Below are positions 30,983 through 39,616 of a stretch of 64,000 nucleotides of DNA, in pieces (positions within the stretch are counted from its first letter, which is position 1; the number at the start of each line of letters is the position of its first letter). The notes below the pieces were generated by a model. It did no database searches. It saw only the letters and a program-made list of their open reading frames with translations, and had not been told where the DNA came from. This DNA comes from UBA12087 sp964370815. GTDB lineage: Bacteria > Chloroflexota > Anaerolineae > Anaerolineales > Villigracilaceae. The position numbers were made by a program, and so were the translations under genes. The stretch covers positions 27,402 through 91,401 of the forward strand of contig CAYJKQ010000010.1 of assembly GCA_964370815.1 (NCBI GenBank). The letters are read 5' to 3'.

Positions 30983-33205
30983 ATGGATATTTTTTCTGCA
31001 CACGCTTTTCTACCGGGGGATAGACCTGACAAACCCGAAGCTTTGGGTAGATTCCTGCCTGTTCTTCCGTCAGGAGTAGCCAGGACTTACCTGTCGGAAT
31101 CCAAGATCCCATCAGGCGCATATATCCTGGATCCATTCGGATCATCCAGCCAATTAGTCATGGAAATGGCGCGCTCGGGTTATCGTGTGCTGACGGCTGT
31201 TAACAATCCGATCACTCGCTTTTTGATGGAGATGGCAGCCAGCCCTCCAACGCCTGCAGACCTAAAATCTGCTTTATCGGAACTGGCTTCCAGTCGAAAA
31301 GGGGATGAACGTCTGGAAACCCATCTGCAATCTCTGTATTTGACCACCTGTCCCTATTGCCAAAACAGTATCCCTGCCCAGGCATTTATCTGGGAACGTA
31401 ATTCAAAATTTCCATCATCCCGTATTCTGGATTGTCCTCATTGCGGGAATGGAGGTGAATTTGATGCTACTCCCGATGACCATAAATTGATCTCTCACTT
31501 AACCAATTCGACCGCTCTGCATAAAGCGCGTGCCCTGGAGCGCGTGGCAGCAATGGGAGATCCCGACCGCTTTTATGTGCAGGAAGCGCTTGAATACTAC
31601 TTGCCACGCGCCATATATGGTCTGATTACGATCATCAATAAGTTGGATGGTCTATCCATCTCTCCCCGTCAACGTCGTGATCTGACAGCACTGATATTAA
31701 CTGCCTGTGATGAGACCAACACACTCTGGTTGCATCCATCCGAGCGTCCACGCCCGCGCCAATTGGTTATCCCGCCGCGTTTTCGGGAGATTAATATCTG
31801 GTTGGCACTTGAGAAAAGTGTGGACACCTGGGCTTCGAATGAAAACGAGTTATCTGTCAGTTACTGGCCAGATCTCCCAACGGAAAGTTCCGCCATCTGC
31901 ATTTTCGAAGGTCCGCAGCGAGAATTAGCCAAACATCTTGATTCCATCCCGGTTCAGGCTGTAGTTTCTGTCTTACCTCGGATCAACCAGGCATTCTGGA
32001 GTCTCTCAGCCTTGTGGACAGGCTGGTTGTGGGGGCGTGAGGCTGTTGCTCCTCTAAAACGTGTTTTGCGCAGGCAACGCTTTGATTCGAATTGGCATGC
32101 AGCTGCCATGTACGCAGCCTTGAAGAACCTCTATCCTCATTTATCATTAAAAGCTCCCTTCTTTGCCCTGCTGTCTGAACCCGAACCTTCCTTTCTATCA
32201 GCAGCTTTACTGGCAGCCTCCTCCTCCGGGTTTAACTTGCATGCCATATCCCTGCGCAGTTCAAACGATCCGGTCCAGATTCACTGGCAGCGGCGATCAT
32301 TTTTTCAACAGGAGGCCAACCCGATCGAAATTATGGATATAAGGGATGCGTTATCCAGGTATATTGAAAAAAGAGGAGAACCAACTACCTATTTGCATTT
32401 GCACACAGCTGGTCTTGCGCACCTGGCTGTTAATCGTTGTCTGAACTGGCAGGTGGATGCCCTCGCAAAAATACATACTCCAATTCAACAAGCACTGGAA
32501 AGTGAGCAGTTTACCAGGTATGCAGGTACGACACACAGCCTGGAAACAGGCTTGTGGGCACTTAAAGATCATCCCATGGCTACCTCACCCTTGCCCGACC
32601 GGGTGGAAATAGCCCTGGTACGTTACCTTTCCCGTAACCCGGGTGCGACCCAAATGCAAATTGAGTCTGCCATCAACCAGGAATTTCCTGGCTTATACAC
32701 CCCACAGCTTGGCATTGTAAATAATATTCTCGAATCATATGCCACTATGGAAAACTCTGGCTGGACTTTACGCCCTGAAGACTCCCCCAAAAAGCGCAAA
32801 GCAGATATAAAAGCCATGCATGGAATGCTGGAGAAAATTGGAAGACAATTAGAGTATCAGGTTTCCACAATAGATGGTCAAACCCAACTTATTCAATGGC
32901 TGGATGAAGGGCGATCAGTTTTTACATTTCATATGATTACATCAGCAGTTATCGGAGAAATTTTGCTGAAGGAGATCCTACCCACAGGGAAGTCCTGCAT
33001 TGTTTTGCCGGGGAGTCGGGCGGGTTTGGTATCCTATAAATTGGAACGGGATCCTGTTCTCAGGCAATTTGCCCAAGAATGGCAATTCATCAAATACAGG
33101 CAGATCAGACTCCTTTCTGATGTTGGGACACTCACTCGTCAGGATTGGCAGGAAAAAATGGACGCAGATCCGATCACTCAACCCGAACAAATGCGATTAT
33201 TATAG
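30983..33205 (+). CDS. DNA-methylase-like protein lacking the catalytic DPPY motif
   Basis: A 740-residue protein. ILDPFGSSSQLVMEMARSGY (48-67) is a SAM-binding motif I, with NNPI behind it like the acidic loop of methylases. A four-Cys zinc ribbon lies at Cys123, 126, 151, 154 (CPYC, CPHC), as in the DUF1156/COG1743 adenine-methylase family. Where the family has TDPPYYD this protein has VVSVLPRINQAFWSLSALW (327-345), so the catalytic Asp-Pro-Pro-Tyr is gone. The C-terminal third (from about 560) looks like winged helices. It cannot be an ordinary methyltransferase and may bind DNA or RNA without modifying it. The gene is monocistronic. Confidence 0.65.
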   Translation: MDIFSAHAFLPGDRPDKPEALGRFLPVLPSGVARTYLSESKIPSGAYILDPFGSSSQLVMEMARSGYRVLTAVNNPITRFLMEMAASPPTPADLKSALSELASSRKGDERLETHLQSLYLTTCPYCQNSIPAQAFIWERNSKFPSSRILDCPHCGNGGEFDATPDDHKLISHLTNSTALHKARALERVAAMGDPDRFYVQEALEYYLPRAIYGLITIINKLDGLSISPRQRRDLTALILTACDETNTLWLHPSERPRPRQLVIPPRFREINIWLALEKSVDTWASNENELSVSYWPDLPTESSAICIFEGPQRELAKHLDSIPVQAVVSVLPRINQAFWSLSALWTGWLWGREAVAPLKRVLRRQRFDSNWHAAAMYAALKNLYPHLSLKAPFFALLSEPEPSFLSAALLAASSSGFNLHAISLRSSNDPVQIHWQRRSFFQQEANPIEIMDIRDALSRYIEKRGEPTTYLHLHTAGLAHLAVNRCLNWQVDALAKIHTPIQQALESEQFTRYAGTTHSLETGLWALKDHPMATSPLPDRVEIALVRYLSRNPGATQMQIESAINQEFPGLYTPQLGIVNNILESYATMENSGWTLRPEDSPKKRKADIKAMHGMLEKIGRQLEYQVSTIDGQTQLIQWLDEGRSVFTFHMITSAVIGEILLKEILPTGKSCIVLPGSRAGLVSYKLERDPVLRQFAQEWQFIKYRQIRLLSDVGTLTRQDWQEKMDADPITQPEQMRLL

Positions 33206-33355
33206 GAACGATATCATTAAATCCTGCCTCACCACTGAACGATATTCTTTAAATCTCTTCCATCAGATAATTATTCAATGATCTGGGTTCAACCACCATC
33301 TTGCATGGATTATCCTTATTGAAAAGCAAAGGGAGTTTTTCGTTTTCAGCACTTA

Positions 33356-33396
33356 AAAACCAAGGTGCCTTGATTTCTTCAAGGCACCTTGGTTTT
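33356..33396. terminator. Strong bidirectional terminator
   Basis: Arms of 17 bases at 33356-33372 and 33380-33396 are perfectly complementary (core CCAAGGTGCCTTG), with AAAA and TTTT ends. It separates the methylase-like gene from the convergent TauE gene. Confidence 0.88.
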
Positions 33397-33440
33397 GGTT
33401 CTCATTGATAAAAGATCAGCTTATTGTGGATGATTGTCAT

Positions 33441-34256
33441 TTAAAAGAACAAACGCAATCCTGCGAATAGAAGGATCACGCTTAATATTCCTCTTACAAC
33501 CCTTTGCGGAACGACACTCACCAGGCGCGTACCGACCCAACCACCAGGGATCGAACCGACCAATAACCAGGCTGCCAGGTTCCAATCCACCTGTCCTCCC
33601 AGTGCGTATACAATCGCGGGAATGGAGGTCAATATGGCTCCATGCAGCACATCCATTCCGACCAATTGAGCAGCCGGAATGGAATAAAAGACCAGTAAGG
33701 TGGCCATAATGATCGTTCCGCTTCCAACGGAGGTAAGACCTACAAGACCTCCACCGACCATACCGACCAGGGTTAAAACCCAAACCGGAGGCCAGTTTTC
33801 ATCCATGGAAATTTTTATCCAATTCATGGAGCGCGCAAAGGTATACAGGCTGATCAGCACCAACACCCCGCCCAGGATCAATGTCAAAATGGGTCGTAAC
33901 TCATCCGAACTTCCAGCTTTGGAAATAATGTAATGTGACGTCACGTAAGATGCAGGCAGACTTCCCAAAGCCATCCAAAGAACGCTCTTAAGATTGATCC
34001 GATTTTGATGCAGGTGCTGTATTCCACTTAACCACTTGGTGATGGAAGCAAATGTCAGATCAGTGCCAATAGCCAGGATCGGGTCGACCTTCATCACCAG
34101 GATAAGGAATGGAGTCATGATGGCACCACCACCCATCCCTGTCATACCGATCAGGATGCCAACTCCTAACCCTGCCAGGATCGAAAATATGGGAGTGCTC
34201 AAGAATCTCTCACTTGCATCTTGTTGTTTCTCTTGGTAGTGGGCATGGGGAATCAC
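33441..34256 (-). CDS. TauE/SafE-family sulfite or sulfonate exporter
   Basis: A 271-residue protein with about eight membrane segments and the TauE duplicated pattern: GLGVGILIGMTGMGGGAIMTPFL near the N-terminus and GMVGGGLVGLTSVGSGTIIMATLL in the second half, plus the ending GTRLVSVVPQRVVRG. TauE proteins export sulfite, sulfoacetate or similar anions. The neighbouring gene encodes sulfate activation, so a role in sulfate or sulfite transport is plausible. 67 bases separate it from the downstream-reading sat gene. Confidence 0.85.
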   Translation of the reverse strand: MIPHAHYQEKQQDASERFLSTPIFSILAGLGVGILIGMTGMGGGAIMTPFLILVMKVDPILAIGTDLTFASITKWLSGIQHLHQNRINLKSVLWMALGSLPASYVTSHYIISKAGSSDELRPILTLILGGVLVLISLYTFARSMNWIKISMDENWPPVWVLTLVGMVGGGLVGLTSVGSGTIIMATLLVFYSIPAAQLVGMDVLHGAILTSIPAIVYALGGQVDWNLAAWLLVGSIPGGWVGTRLVSVVPQRVVRGILSVILLFAGLRLFF

Positions 34257-34323
34257 TCCAGGATGAATTGGCAGGTTCGATCATTTCTCGGTTTTTTCGT
34301 GTGATGTAAATGACTGAAAAGAT

Positions 34324-36042
34324 CTATACTTGAATAAAACCGCGCTCTTGCAAGAATGCCACGATCATCCGTGCATTCTCTTCCGGGTTGGTTTCGACTG
34401 TGTTGAGTACAAGCTCAGGGTTGATCGGCTCTTCATAAGGATCATCGATCCCGGTGAAGCCTTTCAATTCACCGCGCCGGGCTTTGGCATACAAACCCTT
34501 AATATCACGTTGTTCGCATATTTCCAGGGGTGTATTGACCCATATCTCTACGAACTGATCGGATCCTGCCATCTTGCGGGCTTCGTTCCGGGTCGATCGA
34601 TAGGGACTGATGGCTGCACAGATTACGGTGCCATTGTGACGGGTGATCTCGCCTGCCACAAACCCTATCCGCAATATATTTGTATCACGGTCTTCCTTGC
34701 TGAAACCCAGACCTTTGGAAAGGTGTGTTCGGACCACATCCCCATCCAATACAGTTGCCTGTCGTCCGTGCTCCATCAACATTGGGATGAGCGCTTCTGC
34801 AATTGTAGATTTTCCGCAACCACTCAGGCCGGTGAACCAGAGACAGACACCCTGCTTATTTTTGGGTGGATGGACCTCAGCCAGGATCTCAGCGGTCTCT
34901 TTGCGGGTAAACCACTCGGGCAGTAATTTACCTTTAGCCAAATAATCATCCCGCACCTGTGTGCCAGAGATATTTGCCACTTTCGCACCTTGTGGGATAT
35001 TATCTTCTTCTACATATACTTTTTCATTCGGAAGGTAGACCAGCATCTTGAAAGGCACCATCTTTACACCGATCTCGGTTTCATACTGGCTCATCATATC
35101 CTGGGCTTCGTATGGACCATAGAATGGTTTGCCAGCGCTATCATTCCCGGGACCAGCGTGGTCGCGACCAACGATGAAGTGATTGGCACCGTAGTTTCTG
35201 CGTACAATGGCATGCCAGACCGCCTCGCGTGGACCAGCCATTCGCATGGCTAACGGCAGCAGGCTGAGAACTGTTCGATCTTTATCATAATAATTTTCAT
35301 ATAAAGCTTTGTAAACACGTACGCGCGTGTAATGATCCACATCCCCCGGTTTGGTCAAACCCACCACGGGATGGATCAACAGGCTGCCACCGATCTCTTC
35401 AGCAGCACGCTTGGTGAGTTCTTCGTGGATGCGGTGCATCGGGTTGCGTGTTTGGAAGGCCACAACGTTGGCATTGCCTTTGGCTTCAAGCAATTTCCGC
35501 ACTTGGGATGGCGTATGGCGGATATCTACAAAATCAAAATAGATCGGCATGTTCAAGACTTTTAATTCACCAGAGATACATAGATCTCCCCAGCGGTCCA
35601 TCTCCGATACCATCGGGTGGCGATTATCGGTCGTACCCAGCACTAACCGGGCTTCACGCAAGGGATCCCATGTGAAGATCTCTTCCATGCGCATCACAGC
35701 GATCAGGTTATTACGCGAATCACGCAAGGCCACCCACTCTGTGTGCGTGGGAAGCTCTGTTTTATTCACTGTCAGCGTGATGGGAATGGGAAAAAGGGCA
35801 CCATTTTCCAGGCGCATCTCTGTCAGGACGCGCTGATAATCACTGTTACCCATGAAGCGATCCAGTGGAGAAAATCCGCCACTGGCAAGTAATTCCAGAT
35901 CGTGCAAAGCGCGTGACGATAATTGAATGGACGGGTAATGGTTCGCCTGTTCGATCAGCTCCAGGCGCTTCTTTCCAGTTTGAAGTAAATTTACCATCTT
36001 CCCACCGTAGGGGGAAACCAGTACTTCTTTTAAGTTACTCAT
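34324..36042 (-). CDS. sat: Bifunctional ATP sulfurylase / APS kinase
   Basis: A 572-residue fusion. Residues 1-385 are ATP sulfurylase with QTRNPMHRIHEE (197-208) and GRDHAGPGND (292-301); residues 395-572 are APS kinase (CysC) with Walker A GLSGCGKST (405-413) and YAKARRGELKGFTGIDDPYE. It converts sulfate to APS and then PAPS for sulfation or assimilation. The fusion order (Sat then CysC) is the one seen in Aquifex and fungi. A strong AAGGAG lies before the ATG at 36042. It shares a direction with tauE. Confidence 0.93.
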   Translation of the reverse strand: MSNLKEVLVSPYGGKMVNLLQTGKKRLELIEQANHYPSIQLSSRALHDLELLASGGFSPLDRFMGNSDYQRVLTEMRLENGALFPIPITLTVNKTELPTHTEWVALRDSRNNLIAVMRMEEIFTWDPLREARLVLGTTDNRHPMVSEMDRWGDLCISGELKVLNMPIYFDFVDIRHTPSQVRKLLEAKGNANVVAFQTRNPMHRIHEELTKRAAEEIGGSLLIHPVVGLTKPGDVDHYTRVRVYKALYENYYDKDRTVLSLLPLAMRMAGPREAVWHAIVRRNYGANHFIVGRDHAGPGNDSAGKPFYGPYEAQDMMSQYETEIGVKMVPFKMLVYLPNEKVYVEEDNIPQGAKVANISGTQVRDDYLAKGKLLPEWFTRKETAEILAEVHPPKNKQGVCLWFTGLSGCGKSTIAEALIPMLMEHGRQATVLDGDVVRTHLSKGLGFSKEDRDTNILRIGFVAGEITRHNGTVICAAISPYRSTRNEARKMAGSDQFVEIWVNTPLEICEQRDIKGLYAKARRGELKGFTGIDDPYEEPINPELVLNTVETNPEENARMIVAFLQERGFIQV

Positions 36043-36120
36043 GTAAGTTATATCTCCTTGTAATAATATTCACGAAAAATCATTATACTCTGGTATGAAC
36101 ATTTCCCACAGAGGAGGGTA

Positions 36121-36281
36121 TTAACAAAGTCGCTATTTCTTGTTGAATGTCTTTGCGACACCGTCCCCATTTTTGAGGGGAGACCGGTGTTCCTTCCACC
36201 GGTCGTGGCAACACTTGTCCCCTTGTGGGATCTCCTCGCCAAATAGGGGATTGTTCACCTGCACTTGCATGCAGGTGAGGA
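36121..36281. repeat. Intergenic block of adjacent hairpins
   Basis: Several stems follow each other: GTCGC with GCGAC (36130-36168 region), CCCC with GGGG around 36167-36180, GACCGGTG (36182-36189) with CACCGGTC (36197-36204), and TCACCTGCA with TGCAGGTGA (36255-36278). The last lies directly after the aconitase stop codon but lacks a T-run. The CACCTGCATGCA string also appears near 3553 beside the moaA inverted repeat. Confidence 0.45.
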
Positions 36282-36286
36282 TCTCA

Positions 36287-38992
36287 TTATTTGACCATGT
36301 TTCTCAGCACAGTATGCAGGATTCCACCATTGCGATAATAATCTACTTCAACCTGTGTATTAAGCATTAACTTGGTTTTAAACTCAAGGCTTTGACCATT
36401 CGTTTTCCAGGCTTTCACCACCACCAGGCTTTGTGGCAGCATGTTGTCATGTAAACCGCTTATGTCGAAAAGTTCATCCCCCAACAAGCCCAAACTTTCC
36501 GCATTCTGACCGTCTTCAAACTGAAGTGGTAGTACACCCATGCCAACCAGGTTGGATCGATGAATGCGTTCGAAAGATTCAGCGATGACAGCTTTAACAC
36601 CCAGAAGAAGAGTACCTTTGGCTGCCCAGTCCCGGCTGGAACCGGCACCATACTCTTTACCAGCCAGCACGATGGTTGGCACACCCAGTTCTGCATATTG
36701 CATGGCAGCTTCAAAAATACTGGTTTCTTTTTCAGCATTGCCAAAGAAATAAGTAACCCCACCTTCAACGCCTGGTACCAGCTGGTTCTTCAAGCGTATG
36801 TTCGCAAAAGTACCGCGTGTCATCACACGGTCATTGCCGCGCCGGGAACCGTATGAATTGAAATCGCGTATTGCCACACCCTGCTCCTGCAGGTATTTTC
36901 CAGCCGGGCTGCTGCTGGCGATGTTGCCTGCTGGTGAGATATGATCTGTAGTAATTGAATCGCGCAGCATGACCAGGACACGTGCACCTTTGATATCACT
37001 CACATGGGGTACTTCCAGGTTTAGGTTCTGGAAGAAAGGCGGATGCTGGATGTAAGTGGAGGTTTCATTCCAGTCATACAGATCCCCGGAAGTGATCTGG
37101 ATATCTTTCCACATATCACTTCCTTCAAAGACATCCAGGTATTTTTGAACAAACATGCGTGCATTCACTTTTGTGATCACATGATCCATTACTTCCAGGG
37201 AGGTTGGCCATATATCTTTCAGATAAACAGGCTGACCATCCTTGCCAACCCCCAGCGGTTCATTCTCAAGGTCAATATCCACAGTTCCAGCCAATGCATA
37301 AGCCACAACCAGTGGTGGCGAAGCCAGGTAATTGGCTTTAACCTGAGGGTGCACACGTCCTTCAAAATTCCTGTTTCCAGAAATGACGGCAGCAGTTACG
37401 ATCTCAACCTTGCCAATTGCCTTGGCGACTTCACCCGGCAGGGGACCAGAGTTTCCTATGCAGGTTGTACAACCGTAACCAACCAGGTTGAAGCCAAGTT
37501 TGGCAAGGGGTTCCAGCAGTTTGGCATTCTTCAAGTATTCAGTGACCACCCGTGAACCAGGCGCAAAGCTGGTTTTGACTTGTGGTTTGACCTTCAAGCC
37601 GAGTTCTAAAGCCTTCTTAGCCACCAATCCGGCTGCGATCATCACGGTTGGGTTGGAGGTATTGGTGCAGGAAGTGATAGCTGCGATCACAACTGCCCCA
37701 TGACCGATCTGGTAGGATCCTCCATTCATACCTATGGTGGCTTTGCGATCCAATTCTTCCGGTCTCAACTCAAAGCCGCGCTCCTTGATCGGCGAAGTGA
37801 GTGCTCGCTGAAATGTTTTTTTCATATCAGGCAGGTTGACGCGGTCTTGTGGTCTTTTGGGTCCAGCCAGGCATGTTTGTACGGATCCTAGATCCAATTC
37901 CATTGTATCTGTGTAGTCCGGGTCAGGGCTGTTTTCATTCAGGAATAGATCCTGCACATCACAATAGGTCTCAGTTAATTTGATCAGTTTTTCCGAACGT
38001 CCGGTCATACGCATGTAATTCAGGGTTTCATTGTCCACAGGGAAGAATCCCATCGTAGCCCCGTATTCAGGTGCCATGTTGGCGATGGTTGCACGATCTG
38101 GAAGCGAAAGAGTTCTTAATCCCGGGCCAAAAAACTCCACAAACTTACCAACCACTCCCTTGGTCCGCAGCATCTGGGTTATTGTCAAAACCAGGTCAGT
38201 TGCCGTAATTCCGTTCTTTAAACGGCCATGCACTTTAAAACCGATCACATCCGGCAGGAGCATATCCATGGGTTGACCGAGCATGACTGCCTCTGCCTCT
38301 ATACCCCCCACACCCCAACCAACCACCCCTAATGCATTGATCATGGTTGTGTGTGAATCAGTTCCCACCAACGTGTCAGGAAAAAGCACTGTTTCCTTGC
38401 CTTCTTTTTTGGACAGGACCACTTTTGCCAGAAACTCAAGATTAACTTGATGAACAATGCCAGTTGCTGGAGGAACCACACGGAAATTATTAAAGGACTT
38501 TTGTCCCCACTTGAGAAATTCATAACGTTCCCGATTGCGCAGAAATTCCATCTCTGTATTGCGCTGTAAGGAATCACTTGTTGCAAAGAAATCAACTTGA
38601 ATTGAGTGATCGATCACCAGATCCACAGGTACGACCGGATTGACTTTCTTAGGATCACCACCCAGGCGGGCAACAGCCGAGCGCATGGCTGCCAGGTCTA
38701 CCACAGCCGGCACACCCGTAAAATCCTGCATGATCACTCGCGCCGGCAGAAATGGGATGCCCGGGCGATCAGGATCGACCGCTTTCCAGGCAGCAATGGT
38801 TATGACATCTTCTTGAGTGATGTTATGGTCATTGCACTGCCGCAAAGCAGCCTCAAGCATGACGCGGATAGAGTACGGTAAGCGTCGAATAGTTGTCAAA
38901 CCTGCTTTTTCCAGGGCATCCAACCGATAAATTGAAAATTTGCCCTGCTTGGTGGTCAATGAATGACGGGATTTGAAATGATCTTCTTTCAT
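36287..38992 (-). CDS. acnA: Aconitate hydratase
   Basis: A 901-residue AcnA-type aconitase that isomerises citrate and isocitrate with a 4Fe-4S cluster. GTDSHTTMINALGVVGWGVGG and the ITSCTNTSNP cluster Cys, then YGCTTCIGNSGPL with the other two cluster Cys, and YGAGSSRDWAAKG are all present. Length fits AcnA/IRP1. It starts with ATG at 38992 behind CGGAG. No other TCA-cycle gene is in the window. Confidence 0.96.
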   Translation of the reverse strand: MKEDHFKSRHSLTTKQGKFSIYRLDALEKAGLTTIRRLPYSIRVMLEAALRQCNDHNITQEDVITIAAWKAVDPDRPGIPFLPARVIMQDFTGVPAVVDLAAMRSAVARLGGDPKKVNPVVPVDLVIDHSIQVDFFATSDSLQRNTEMEFLRNRERYEFLKWGQKSFNNFRVVPPATGIVHQVNLEFLAKVVLSKKEGKETVLFPDTLVGTDSHTTMINALGVVGWGVGGIEAEAVMLGQPMDMLLPDVIGFKVHGRLKNGITATDLVLTITQMLRTKGVVGKFVEFFGPGLRTLSLPDRATIANMAPEYGATMGFFPVDNETLNYMRMTGRSEKLIKLTETYCDVQDLFLNENSPDPDYTDTMELDLGSVQTCLAGPKRPQDRVNLPDMKKTFQRALTSPIKERGFELRPEELDRKATIGMNGGSYQIGHGAVVIAAITSCTNTSNPTVMIAAGLVAKKALELGLKVKPQVKTSFAPGSRVVTEYLKNAKLLEPLAKLGFNLVGYGCTTCIGNSGPLPGEVAKAIGKVEIVTAAVISGNRNFEGRVHPQVKANYLASPPLVVAYALAGTVDIDLENEPLGVGKDGQPVYLKDIWPTSLEVMDHVITKVNARMFVQKYLDVFEGSDMWKDIQITSGDLYDWNETSTYIQHPPFFQNLNLEVPHVSDIKGARVLVMLRDSITTDHISPAGNIASSSPAGKYLQEQGVAIRDFNSYGSRRGNDRVMTRGTFANIRLKNQLVPGVEGGVTYFFGNAEKETSIFEAAMQYAELGVPTIVLAGKEYGAGSSRDWAAKGTLLLGVKAVIAESFERIHRSNLVGMGVLPLQFEDGQNAESLGLLGDELFDISGLHDNMLPQSLVVVKAWKTNGQSLEFKTKLMLNTQVEVDYYRNGGILHTVLRNMVK

Positions 38993-39616
38993 GTGGTCTC
39001 CGTTTTTAAAAATTTAAGTTCTTTCTCATGGTATATCTTCATTTTTTTAAATGGGGGTCGATAAGTGCAATGAATTCTTATGAACGCCCTATTATTAATT
39101 ATTTATGAATAAGCTGTTAATACGATCAATTTGTAAGATACACACTTCAGGAGTTTTGGTGGTGTGTAGGTTGATTTGAACCAGATCAAGACAGTAGTGT
39201 TATTTTAACAACTTCGATATTTATTTTCTTATCGATCCCAGAACAAGGTATAAACTAATGGTAAGTAAACACCCACAACCACCTTGTTTTGAACCGATCA
39301 GGAATTGAGATCTTGTGGATCATCCGGTCTGGGATCTATCACAGTTCAACAGGAATAAATCAACCCTGGTTTGAAGCCGTAACGATTTCTTAAAGGACAG
39401 CCAAACTCATTCTTTAGGTATCACAAGCCAATTGATATTCATTACCAGGTGTGATCTGAGGAATACTGGATCGTTCGCATTCAGGGTTATGATCGATCTG
39501 GCAGCCGACAACTTCATCAACAGGTGATCTTGAATTGCATGCATCTTTCAACTTGGTGCTGCAACTCCACCATGGAGTTCGTTCATAAATACCAGCTATT
39601 GCTTGAATTCTTCAGA
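38993..39616. other. 624-bp intergenic region between acnA and secA
   Basis: Only weak inverted repeats stand out: AACAAGGT (39242-39249) with ACCTTGTT (39281-39288), and AACTCCA with TGGAGTT at 39563-39580. No open frame with recognisable product and no clear -35/-10 pair on the minus strand. Confidence 0.35.
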
